A DNA stretch of 32,927 nucleotides from Myxococcota bacterium. GTDB taxonomy: Bacteria > Myxococcota > JAJVIH01. The translations under genes and the position numbers were made by a program. The DNA is taken from positions 1 through 32,927 of the forward strand of contig JAJVIH010000059.1 in assembly GCA_022072125.1 (NCBI GenBank). The letters run 5' to 3'. How positions within the stretch are numbered: position 1 is the stretch's first letter; every line of letters starts with the position of its first letter. Below, piece by piece: positions 9,496-17,324 of the stretch. The notes under the pieces were generated by a model. The model ran no database searches. It was not told the DNA's origin and saw only the letters and a program-made list of their open reading frames with translations.

Positions 9496-10229
9496 GCGGT
9501 TCCATCTATCATTCCATGCGGCCGGAAGACGGCGTGCAACTCAAGGGCGATCAGAAAACCGCCTTTGTCTCCACCATGTTTGATCGCATCGCGCGCCGCT
9601 ATGACGCGATGAACCTGATTATCTCCCTGGGCCAGACCAGTTACTGGCGCTGGCGCGCCTTCCGCGGCCTGCAATTGCCCGAAGGCGCCGCCGTGCTGGA
9701 TGTGGGAACGGGACCGGGGAATATTCCGCGCATGCTGCACGGGCGATTCAGGGGGGTGCAGGTCGAAGGAATGGATGTCTCACCGGGCATGCTGGAACTG
9801 GCCCGCAAGGCGGATTCCCAATCCCGCTATTTTGAAGGCAGCGTGACGGCGATTCCCCGCCCGGACCATCAATACGACCTGGTCACCACCATCCTGACCC
9901 TGCGCAATTTCCCGGATTTGGACCTTTCGCTCGCGGAGATGATCCGGGTGTTGAAGCCGGGCGGACGGTTGATGATCCTCGACGCTTTCAACGGCGATGG
10001 CGTGGTCATGCCCCTGTTGCGCCGCGCGTGGATGCGAGGCGTGGTTCCCCTGCTGACCGCGCCATTCACCGATCGCAAGGCGTATGAATACCTGGCAGAG
10101 AGCATCGAAAAGCAGGTCAGCGTGGAAGATGTGGCCGCCCGGCTGCGCGGATTGGGGTGTTCGCGGGTTGAAATCACGGCGTACAGTTTTGGCTCCGCCG
10201 CGCTGGTGGTGGGAGTCAAGGGAAAATAG
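9492..10229 (+). CDS. UbiE/MenG-type quinone C-methyltransferase
   Basis: The product is a SAM-dependent class I methyltransferase of 245 residues. The family signature FDRIARRYDAMNLIISLG is near residues 33-50, the SAM-binding motif VLDVGTGPGN near 74-83, and the LKPGGRLMILD strand after it. UbiE/MenG enzymes methylate demethylmenaquinone or the ubiquinone precursor ring at carbon. The sequence alone does not decide which quinone is made. It is the last gene of the acyl-CoA operon, overlapping meaB by 4 nt. The link may reflect the need to pass acyl-CoA dehydrogenase electrons through ETF to the quinone pool. The assignment to the wider UbiE family is firm, the exact substrate less so. Confidence 0.88.
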   Translation: MSGSIYHSMRPEDGVQLKGDQKTAFVSTMFDRIARRYDAMNLIISLGQTSYWRWRAFRGLQLPEGAAVLDVGTGPGNIPRMLHGRFRGVQVEGMDVSPGMLELARKADSQSRYFEGSVTAIPRPDHQYDLVTTILTLRNFPDLDLSLAEMIRVLKPGGRLMILDAFNGDGVVMPLLRRAWMRGVVPLLTAPFTDRKAYEYLAESIEKQVSVEDVAARLRGLGCSRVEITAYSFGSAALVVGVKGK

Positions 10230-10265
10230 CGGGTTTCCGCGGTTCTTTCCCCTGGATCAGGCGCA

Positions 10266-10294
10266 TTGACCGGTCCGGGCGCCGGGAGTATGGT
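10266..10294 (+). promoter_or_regulatory. Putative sigma70-type promoter upstream of parA-like gene
   Basis: TTGACC at 10266-10271 (5 of 6 consensus matches) and TATGGT at 10289-10294 (4 of 6) are separated by 17 nt. The site lies in the 106-nt gap between the methyltransferase gene and the ParA gene. A transcript would start near 10301, and the ParA ATG at 10336 is preceded by AGGGGA with 5-nt spacing. It was found by eye and has not been tested. Confidence 0.45.
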
Positions 10295-10335
10295 TTCCGC
10301 CACCGCTCGGCCGTGTTTTCCTTCAGGGGACAGGA

Positions 10336-11157
10336 ATGGCAGTCACCATTGCGATTGCAAATCAGAAAGGCGGGTGTGGAAAAACCACCTCGACCATCAA
10401 TCTCGGCCATTGTCTGGCCGAGGCTGGCAAAAAAGTGCTGCTGGTGGACCTGGATCCGCAAAGCCATCTTTCGCTGGGACTTCAGGTCAATCCCATGGAA
10501 CAGCGTTCCACCGTCTACAATGTCCTGGTGCAGGATGACTTCCAGACCCGGGAAGCCATCGTCAAGGTGCGCGAACACCTGGACCTGATTCCGTCCACCT
10601 TGGATTTGGCGGGCGCGGAAATTGAACTCAGCAATAAAATCGCCCGGGAAAACCGCCTCAAGCGATCGCTGGCGCAGGTGGATGGGCAGTACGATTACAT
10701 CCTGCTGGATTGTCCGCCCGCGCTGGGAATTTTGACCATCAACGGCCTATGCGCCTGCCAGCAACTGCTGATTGTCATCGAGACTTCGTATTTCGCGCTG
10801 CATGGCGTGAGCAAACTGTTGCAGGTGGCCAAGGCCATCCAGTCGAATTTTGGAAACACCATCACGGTGCGCGCCATGGCGACCATGTACGACCGGCGCA
10901 ACAACCTGGACAACGACGTGCTGGACGAGATCAGAAAACAATTCGGCGAGCGCGCCATGAAGACGGTCGTGCGCCGCAGCGTGAAGCTGAAAGAAGCTTC
11001 CAGCGCTGGCGTGCCGATCGGTGAATATGATCGCAGTTCGACGGGATACGTGGACTACAGCCAACTCACCGAGGAACTGCTGGAGGCCACCGCACCCACG
11101 GCGGCCAGGGCGGGTGAAACAACGGAGCCGGTGACTGCAACCCCGGCGGCGGTGTAA
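10336..11157 (+). CDS. ParA/Soj-family ATPase (orphan)
   Basis: This deviant Walker-A ATPase of 273 residues belongs to the ParA/MinD group, which uses ATP-driven dimerisation on nucleoid or membrane to position DNA or protein cargo. The deviant Walker A KGGCGKTT is at residues 11-18, with signature lysine Lys11 and catalytic Lys16. VLLVDLDPQSHLSLG and YILLDCPP supply the switch and Walker B regions. The last 20 residues are a low-complexity Ala/Thr/Glu tail. No ParB gene or recognisable parS site flanks it. Instead a small HEAT-repeat gene follows by 43 nt. It may therefore position a protein complex rather than segregate a chromosome. That is inference from context. Confidence 0.92.
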   Translation: MAVTIAIANQKGGCGKTTSTINLGHCLAEAGKKVLLVDLDPQSHLSLGLQVNPMEQRSTVYNVLVQDDFQTREAIVKVREHLDLIPSTLDLAGAEIELSNKIARENRLKRSLAQVDGQYDYILLDCPPALGILTINGLCACQQLLIVIETSYFALHGVSKLLQVAKAIQSNFGNTITVRAMATMYDRRNNLDNDVLDEIRKQFGERAMKTVVRRSVKLKEASSAGVPIGEYDRSSTGYVDYSQLTEELLEATAPTAARAGETTEPVTATPAAV

Positions 11158-11200
11158 ACTGGAGTTGTTCGGGGCGATTCAGGAATGTGGAGCCGCGGGT

Positions 11201-11761
11201 ATGGCGGACAAGAAAAAAAAGAAACAGCGCAAGGGACTTCATCGCGGATTCGACAGCTTCGATTCCGAGAACACAGCCGACGTCAGTTCGATTGTGGAGA
11301 AGATCGCCGGCCGTGACTCCATTGCGGATGAACCTCCTCCCGTACAGACCGCTGAAGCCGCGCCTGCCGCCGCTGAAGCGCCCAAATCCGAACCCCCCGC
11401 ACCGGCGCCTGAACCGCCTCCCGTCCGCAAACCCTATGAAAAGCTCGATGAACTGCTGGGCGCTAGCGAAGGCTTGGTCAAATATTTCGGCGGATTCTTG
11501 AAGGATCGGGACTGTCATATCCGCGCCGCCGCCCTGCGCGCCATTGCGGATGTCGGCCCGGACAAGGTGGCGCCTTTCGCCGTGGAAGCCCTGAACGACG
11601 AACACCCCCTGGTGCGGCGGCAGGCGCTCGACTCGCTGCGCGGGTGGACCGACCTGCCCGGCGTCCGGGAGTCCATTGGCCGTCTGCAAAGCGACTCCGA
11701 CGATCTGGTGCGTTCCCGCGCGGAAGCCCTGATGCGCGAACCGGCGGCTGCGGTCGCATAA
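11201..11761 (+). CDS. HEAT-repeat protein with disordered N-terminus
   Basis: The 186-residue protein has three parts. A lysine-rich N-terminus (MADKKKKKQRKG) comes first, then a Pro/Ala/Glu-rich linker at about residues 45-80. Two to three HEAT repeats follow, such as IRAAALRAIADVG, VRRQALDSLRGW and VRSRAEALM. It has no signal peptide. I chose ATG at 11201 over a TTG 36 nt upstream because it starts the basic segment. It follows the ParA gene and probably shares its transcript, so it is a candidate adaptor between the ATPase and its cargo. The basic tip could bind nucleic acid or acidic phospholipid. Function is unknown. Confidence 0.78.
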   Translation: MADKKKKKQRKGLHRGFDSFDSENTADVSSIVEKIAGRDSIADEPPPVQTAEAAPAAAEAPKSEPPAPAPEPPPVRKPYEKLDELLGASEGLVKYFGGFLKDRDCHIRAAALRAIADVGPDKVAPFAVEALNDEHPLVRRQALDSLRGWTDLPGVRESIGRLQSDSDDLVRSRAEALMREPAAAVA

Positions 11762-11820
11762 GGGCTTCGACATTCCTTTTTTTCTGAACACGGATGTTTT
11801 CCATGAGAGGGTGCAACAAA

Positions 11821-14800
11821 ATGGAACAGCGAATGCTTCATGGACTGAGCCTGATTGCGGCTGTTGGGCTGGCTTTCCTGCCGTCCCTCCATGCGCATGC
11901 GCAGGGGACCAACAACCCGGTTCCGAAGATTATATCGGTCAAGCCCAACCAGTTGATCGCGGGTTCCGGGGACGCCGATCTGGAAATCACCGGCGCCAAT
12001 TTTGTCCCGGACAGCATGGCTGCGGCGGGTCCGCGGATGCCGTTGAAGACCGAATTCGTGGATTCCAAAACCATCCGGGTGAAGGCGCCGGCCAAGTACA
12101 TCGGCGGCACGGGCAAACTCAATATCACCGTCATGAACCCGGCCCCCGGCGGCGGCGACTCCAACGTGGTTCCGGTCAGCATTGTTTATCCAAAGCCGGT
12201 GGTGACAGGTTGCGATCCCGCGGAAATCGAACGGCTGAGCACACAGGCGAAGGTGACCGTCAGCGGCGAGGCGTTGCTGCCCTCCACCCAGTATTTTTTG
12301 AATGGGACCCCCGCGAAACTCAACAGCCTTGATTCCGGAAAGGCGGTATTGCTGGTTCCCGCCGCGGTGACCGCGCTGCCAAAATCCATCAGCGTGGAGG
12401 TGCGCAATCCCGCGCCGGGCGGAGGAAGCGCCAAAGCCGCGTGCGTGGTTGTCCGCAACCCGCCGCTGCAAGTGGTGTCGGGAACGCCCAACGAACTGGT
12501 GCTGAATACCCCGCGCCCCATCATTACCCTGGAGTTGAAAGGGGTGGTTCCAGAGACCATCGCCTTGGTGGGGACCCAGAAAGCCACCCTGCAGCGATCC
12601 GGATCAAAAACCGTGGCGACCCTGCCGGCCGCCGCAATAGCGAAAGCGGGACCATCCACCCTGATCATCAAAAACTCGCCAGGCGGTGAAAGCACGGAAT
12701 TTGCTTTCACGGTGATCAACCCGGCGCCGGTGGTGACCTCCGTATTTCCCAACCGGGTGGAGCGGGGCGCCAGGAACACCCTGATCGAGGTGAACGGTTC
12801 CGGTTTCGTCAATGGTTCGCGTATCTACGCCGCCGCCACGGAATTGGCGGCCAAATACGCCGGCCCCAACAAACTCACGGCGGTGCTGCCGCCGGATTTG
12901 ACCGCCAGCGCGGGCGATCTGGAACTGAAAGTGGTGACAGATTCCCCCGGCGGCGGGTCTAGCGGCGGAAAACCCATCACGGTGTTCAACCCCAGGCCGG
13001 AATTATCAGCCATCAACCCGTCTTCCGTGCAACCGGAGAGCCCCTCCGCCCAAATCAAATTGTCCGGATCGGGTTTTGTGTCAGAGTCCCAGGCCGCCGT
13101 GGATGGCAAGAATTTTCCACTGACCGTACTGTCCTCCACCTCGGCCCAGTTCGATCTGGGCGCCGATGATCTGCTGCAGGGCCGCATCGCCAAAATCTCC
13201 GTGACCTCTCCGGCCCCCGGCGGCGGTTCTTCCCGTACGGTTGAACTGGCGATCCGCCATCCCATTCCAACGCTGACAGCGATTGAACCTTCCACCGTCT
13301 CCATGGGCAAGCAGGATATTCAACTCCCGGTGACGGGAAAGGGTTTCGCCGAAGCCATCAAGGCGTTCATCAATACGACCGAACTCAAGGTCAAACGGGA
13401 TTCCAGGGAAAACCTGACCGTCACCATCCCCGCTGCCCTGTTGCGCGCGGCGGGCGCGTTGCCCATCCGGCTGCGCAATCCCGAACCGGGTGGAGGGGAG
13501 GGCGCGCCGAAGAACCTGCAGGTGGTTCATCCGGTTCCGGTTGTTTCTTCCGTGACGCCTGATTCCGGCAAGTTGCGCGCGGCCGCCGAAACCATCACGA
13601 TCACCGGCGATGGTTTTGTCAACGGCGCCTCCATTCTGGTGGAAGGAAAACCCGCCGTGACGGTCTGGCTTGCGGAAAACAAGGTCAAAGCCACCCTGGG
13701 TCCGGAATGGACGAGGACGGCTGGCGCGCTGGAATTGAAAGTCAAAAACCCCGGCCCCGGCGGAGGGGTAAGCGAGGGCGGGGTCCGGTTCGAGGTCCGC
13801 AATCCGCCGGCGCAACTGACCGGTCTCAATCCCGCCCAGGCGATCATGGAGACCACGCCTTTCAAACTCATTCTTGAAGGCAAGGATTTTGTCCCCGGTG
13901 CTGTGATCAAGGTGGATGGACAGGAGTACAAACCTTCCTCGATGACCGATACCCGCGCCGAAATCTCCCTGCCCGTGGAGGTGCTGCGGACGGCTGGAGC
14001 GCGCAAGGTGGAAATCGCCAATCCCGGACCGGGCGGAGGCGGCTCCGGCGCACGTGATCTGACGCTGGTTCCGGCGAAACCGGTGCTGCTGTCAATCAAG
14101 CCGGAACAGGCGGAACGCGGGTCGTCTTCGATGGATATCACCTTGTCCGCTTCCGGCATGAACTCCGGCACGGAGATCCTGGCGGGCAATGACGTGGTGG
14201 CGGCCATCCGCCGCCATGCTGCCGGCAAATCCATCAATCCCTCCAGCGGGGAGATCGCCCTGGCCGATAACGCCGGTCAGGTGGTGGTGCGTATCCCTGG
14301 CAGGCTGTTGGCCAATGCGGGCCCGGTGGAAATCCGCCTGCGCAACCCCGCGCCGGGCGGATCCTCCGAGCCGCGCAAGTTAATGGTTGGCAATCCCAAA
14401 CCCGAATTGAAATCCGTTCAACCCCAGAATGTCGTGGCGGAGGAGCCGGTGACCCTGAGGCTCACCGGCGCGGGCTTTGTCTCCGAAACCCAGGTGCTGG
14501 TGGCGGACAAGGAAGTGACCCCGCAGGTGCTGAATCGCAACGAAATGATCGTCAATATCCCCCGGAATTTCATTTCCGCCGCGGGCAAATTGCCGGTGCA
14601 GGTTCGCAACCCCGCCCCCAACGGCGGCGAATCTGACAAGATTGATATTCAGAGCGCCTTCCGCATCCGCACCATCGCCGGACAGGATGGCGGGGGCGGC
14701 ACGGCTGACCGCGTGGACGCCCAGATGGCCGCCATCCGGTATCCGACGGATGTGGCCCTGGACGCCAACGGCGCCATCTATTTCACCGACACCACCGGTA

Positions 14801-15693
14801 ATCTGGTTCGCCGCATTGACGCGGGCAGCAACAAAGTGATGACCATCGCCGGCAACGGCAAGCCCGGGTTCATGGGCGATGGTTCCCCGGCGCGGGAATC
14901 GGCGGTGAAATACCCCAATGCCGTGACGGTGGATTATATCGGCAACGTTTATATCGCCGATACGGAAAACCATGTGGTCCGGAAGATAGACGCCGCCACG
15001 GGGTTTATTGAAACCATCGCGGGCAATGGCACCCAGGGATATGGCGGCGACGGCGGCCGGGCGCGGGAGGCCATGCTTTCCAGCCCGGTGGGGGTGCGCG
15101 CCGATTCGATGGGGAACCTGTATATCGCGGATTTTGGCAATCACCGGGTGCGCCTGGTGGAAGCAAACAGCGGGAAAATCCGGACCATCGCCGGAACCGG
15201 GGAAGAGGGATACAACAAGGATGGCGTTCCAGCAGTGGAAGCCCAGTTGCATTCACCGAAGGACATTGTTCTGAGCGCCGATGGAACTGTGCTGTTCATC
15301 GCCGACCGGGGCAATCACCGGGTGCGCAAGGTCAATCTGAGGACGGGGATCATTGAAACCTTCGCGGGGGATGGAACCCAGGGGTTTTCGGGCGATGGCG
15401 GCCCCGCCACCAAGGCCCGGTTGAATTACCCATCCCGGTTGGCGCTGGATGAAGGGGGAAATCTGTTTGTTTCCGACGTCCGCAACCACCGCATCCGCAA
15501 GGTGGACGCCCAGCGGGGAATCATCTCCACCGTGGCGGGAACTGGTAAACCCGGCTACAGCGGGGATGGCAATCTGGCCACCAACGCTGACCTGAAAGAG
15601 CCGGGAGGCATTACATCCGGACCCGGGGGAACCCTGATCTTCACCGACTCGGGCAATAATGTCATCCGCATGGTGGGACCGGAGAAACGTTGA
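11821..15693 (+). CDS. Exported TIG/IPT-repeat protein with C-terminal NHL beta-propeller
   Basis: The predicted product is a very large exported protein of about 1,290 residues. A Sec signal peptide covers roughly residues 1-28, with a hydrophobic core followed by HAHAQ. About ten Ig-like TIG/IPT repeats of 85-95 residues follow to near residue 945. Each ends in a variant of NPAPGGG, such as NPEPGGG, NPGPGGG, NSPGGE and NPAPNGG. The last 340 residues are six NHL repeats. Each opens with a TIAGNG-like motif followed by GDG and contains a D-NHRVRKVD-type strand, giving a six-bladed propeller. ATGs at 11794 and 11803 are in frame, but only 11821 has a good ribosome-binding site (AGAGGG, 9-nt gap). 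The architecture suggests a surface or periplasmic adhesion or binding protein. No enzymatic motif is visible. Confidence 0.88.
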   Translation: MEQRMLHGLSLIAAVGLAFLPSLHAHAQGTNNPVPKIISVKPNQLIAGSGDADLEITGANFVPDSMAAAGPRMPLKTEFVDSKTIRVKAPAKYIGGTGKLNITVMNPAPGGGDSNVVPVSIVYPKPVVTGCDPAEIERLSTQAKVTVSGEALLPSTQYFLNGTPAKLNSLDSGKAVLLVPAAVTALPKSISVEVRNPAPGGGSAKAACVVVRNPPLQVVSGTPNELVLNTPRPIITLELKGVVPETIALVGTQKATLQRSGSKTVATLPAAAIAKAGPSTLIIKNSPGGESTEFAFTVINPAPVVTSVFPNRVERGARNTLIEVNGSGFVNGSRIYAAATELAAKYAGPNKLTAVLPPDLTASAGDLELKVVTDSPGGGSSGGKPITVFNPRPELSAINPSSVQPESPSAQIKLSGSGFVSESQAAVDGKNFPLTVLSSTSAQFDLGADDLLQGRIAKISVTSPAPGGGSSRTVELAIRHPIPTLTAIEPSTVSMGKQDIQLPVTGKGFAEAIKAFINTTELKVKRDSRENLTVTIPAALLRAAGALPIRLRNPEPGGGEGAPKNLQVVHPVPVVSSVTPDSGKLRAAAETITITGDGFVNGASILVEGKPAVTVWLAENKVKATLGPEWTRTAGALELKVKNPGPGGGVSEGGVRFEVRNPPAQLTGLNPAQAIMETTPFKLILEGKDFVPGAVIKVDGQEYKPSSMTDTRAEISLPVEVLRTAGARKVEIANPGPGGGGSGARDLTLVPAKPVLLSIKPEQAERGSSSMDITLSASGMNSGTEILAGNDVVAAIRRHAAGKSINPSSGEIALADNAGQVVVRIPGRLLANAGPVEIRLRNPAPGGSSEPRKLMVGNPKPELKSVQPQNVVAEEPVTLRLTGAGFVSETQVLVADKEVTPQVLNRNEMIVNIPRNFISAAGKLPVQVRNPAPNGGESDKIDIQSAFRIRTIAGQDGGGGTADRVDAQMAAIRYPTDVALDANGAIYFTDTTGNLVRRIDAGSNKVMTIAGNGKPGFMGDGSPARESAVKYPNAVTVDYIGNVYIADTENHVVRKIDAATGFIETIAGNGTQGYGGDGGRAREAMLSSPVGVRADSMGNLYIADFGNHRVRLVEANSGKIRTIAGTGEEGYNKDGVPAVEAQLHSPKDIVLSADGTVLFIADRGNHRVRKVNLRTGIIETFAGDGTQGFSGDGGPATKARLNYPSRLALDEGGNLFVSDVRNHRIRKVDAQRGIISTVAGTGKPGYSGDGNLATNADLKEPGGITSGPGGTLIFTDSGNNVIRMVGPEKR

Positions 15694-15767
15694 CGCGCCG
15701 CATCCGGGCGCTTAGAGCTTAGTCATTCACGGCAGAAAGGCCCGTCCAGGGCGAAGGAGAATATCCC

Positions 15768-16301
15768 ATGGCCAAAAATGAATTGTGGGCTGACGAGATC
15801 AAGGTCACTTTCCAAACCAGCATGGGCAGTTTCGACGCCGTGCTGTTCGCGGGAAAAGTTCCCAATACGGTCGCCAATTTTGTTGGCCTGGCCATGGGAA
15901 CGAAGGAGTGGAAAGACCCCAAAACCGGACAGATGGTCACCCGTCCCCTGTATGATGGCACCATATTTCACCGGGTTATCCCCGATTTCATGATTCAGGG
16001 CGGCGACCCGCAGGGCAATGGCATGGGCGGTCCGGGGTACCGTTTCCCTGACGAAATTGACCCATCCCTCAAGCATTACAAGAAAGGGATTCTCTCCATG
16101 GCCAACGCCGGACCCAATACCAACGGCTCCCAATTTTTTGTCACCGATGCCCCCACCCCCTGGCTGGATGGCAAACATGCGGTCTTCGGAGAAGTGACCT
16201 CGGGCATTGAAGTGGTGGCGAAAATCGCCCGTACGCCAAAGGGGGGGAATGACCGTCCGTTGACTCCAGTGGTGCTGGAAAAAGTCACCATTCACCGCTG
16301 A
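15768..16301 (+). CDS. Cyclophilin-type peptidyl-prolyl cis-trans isomerase
   Basis: This is a 177-residue cyclophilin, which speeds cis-trans isomerisation of X-Pro bonds. Active-site residues are visible: Arg69, Phe74 and Gln77 in [14 protein letters not shown], the NGSQFF segment, and the tryptophan of [13 protein letters not shown]. There is no signal peptide, so it should be cytoplasmic, unlike PpiA-type periplasmic enzymes. AAGGAGA lies about 9 nt before the ATG at 15768. A 74-nt gap separates it from the TIG/NHL gene, so cotranscription is possible. Family assignment is firm, and the client proteins are unknown. Confidence 0.95.
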   Translation: MAKNELWADEIKVTFQTSMGSFDAVLFAGKVPNTVANFVGLAMGTKEWKDPKTGQMVTRPLYDGTIFHRVIPDFMIQGGDPQGNGMGGPGYRFPDEIDPSLKHYKKGILSMANAGPNTNGSQFFVTDAPTPWLDGKHAVFGEVTSGIEVVAKIARTPKGGNDRPLTPVVLEKVTIHR

Positions 16302-16329
16302 AGTGTGATCCCCGGCACAGAAATCGCAG

Positions 16330-16357
16330 TTGCAATCCATTCACGATCGCATATACG
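16330..16357 (+). promoter_or_regulatory. Weak promoter-like site upstream of FecR-domain gene
   Basis: TTGCAA (16330-16335) and TATACG (16352-16357) are separated by 16 nt. They sit in a locally AT-richer 119-nt gap between the cyclophilin and FecR-domain genes. Both hexamers are imperfect and no other signal supports the site. Nothing else recognisable lies in this gap. Confidence 0.25.
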
Positions 16358-16420
16358 TGACTTTGTATCTGGGCTGCAGAGTTGCTTCCATGGTAACATA
16401 TCCTTCATCCAGGGAGTCTT

Positions 16421-17203
16421 ATGAACCGTAGCATTCTTGCAGTGATTCTGGTTGTCTTCTTCGGTGGTCTGGCGTTTGTAACCTGGGAGTTTCTGGTTCC
16501 CAAACCGGACGATCAGCCTATCGTTTTCACCCCTCCGCCCACCCCTCCAGGGTATAATGAGCGGATAGGCAAGGAAGACCCGGACGCGGGTCTGCCCAAA
16601 TTCTTCCCCGCGGAGCCCGCGGTCACCGCCCTCGATAAGCCGGCAGGCGGTGAAGTTGGCCTGGTGGATGCCGTCAAGGGCCAGCATGTGCGTTTGGTCC
16701 GCGGCGGAAAAAACATGACGCCCGCCAAGGGAGAAACCATTTATGCTCAGGATTTGATCGTTACCGGACCCCAAAGCCGTATCCGCGTGAAGCTGGGCGA
16801 TGGGTCTGTCCTGAATCAGGGATCCAACAGCCAGTCCGTGGTCAACCAGTTCTCCTACAAGGATGGCGAGAGCCGGGAGGTCAAATTCGAGTTGTCGTTC
16901 GGCAAAATCCTGCTTGATATCAGGAAGTGGGCCCACGGCGGCCGCAACGAGTTTGAAGTGAAATCCCCCTCTGTTGTCGCTGGCATCCGCGGCACCACCA
17001 TCTGGGCTGATGTGGAGCAGGACGCCATGTGCGTGCTGGAGGGCAAGATCGCGGCCAAAAGCCGGCAGGATGAAACCAAACCGGAGATTGAAGTTCCGGC
17101 AGGTAAGGGGTTGAAAGACCTGTCTTCCGGCAAGATGACCGTATTCGATGTCACCCCGGACGATGAAAAGGCGTACAAGGACAGCATCCTGATCACGGAC
17201 TGA
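16421..17203 (+). CDS. Membrane-anchored FecR-domain protein
   Basis: The 260-residue protein has an N-terminal hydrophobic segment at about residues 4-24, which could be an uncleaved anchor or a signal peptide. A Pro-rich stretch (FTPPPTPPGY) comes next, and then a FecR-like domain at roughly residues 80-215. The diagnostic part is FEVKSPSVVAGIRGTTIWADV, close to the FecR consensus in which a phosphorylated-looking VRTP/AVAGVRGT loop precedes a beta-solenoid. FecR proteins usually carry iron or envelope signals to an ECF sigma factor. No sigma factor, TonB receptor or other partner is nearby, so it may be a stand-alone envelope FecR-domain protein. A hairpin terminator follows it. Confidence 0.8.
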   Translation: MNRSILAVILVVFFGGLAFVTWEFLVPKPDDQPIVFTPPPTPPGYNERIGKEDPDAGLPKFFPAEPAVTALDKPAGGEVGLVDAVKGQHVRLVRGGKNMTPAKGETIYAQDLIVTGPQSRIRVKLGDGSVLNQGSNSQSVVNQFSYKDGESREVKFELSFGKILLDIRKWAHGGRNEFEVKSPSVVAGIRGTTIWADVEQDAMCVLEGKIAAKSRQDETKPEIEVPAGKGLKDLSSGKMTVFDVTPDDEKAYKDSILITD

Positions 17204-17227
17204 AATCCTGCTTTCCGTTCCTCGCCG

Positions 17228-17253
17228 CAGGCCGCCAGAAGGCGGCCTGTTTG
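17228..17253 (+). terminator. Hairpin resembling a rho-independent terminator
   Basis: A perfect 9-bp stem, CAGGCCGCC paired with GGCGGCCTG, closes a 4-nt AGAA loop at 17228-17249. It is followed by a short T-containing tail (TTTGCTTG). It begins 24 nt after the FecR-gene stop. The T tract is short, so termination efficiency is uncertain. Confidence 0.55.
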
Positions 17254-17288
17254 CTTGATGGAAAGCCGCGGCCTCACGAAAGTCCATC

Positions 17289-17317
17289 TGGACAGATCGC
17301 GGCGGGGAACCCATAAT
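17289..17317 (+). promoter_or_regulatory. Putative sigma70-type promoter giving a nearly leaderless transcript
   Basis: TGGACA at 17289-17294 and CATAAT at 17312-17317 each match consensus at 5 of 6 positions and are 17 nt apart. The -10 box ends only 7 nt before the ATG at 17325, so transcription would begin at or next to the start codon. No Shine-Dalgarno sequence is present at the correct distance, in keeping with leaderless initiation. Confidence 0.5.
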
Positions 17318-17324
17318 CCGCGCG

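Noticed and set aside
12100-14640. Recurring GGCGGC-rich stretches that look like DNA repeats or a CRISPR-like array.
   Set aside because: The spacing (about 250-285 nt) and codon phase show they encode the NPxPGGG turn of TIG repeats. They are neither palindromic nor identical.
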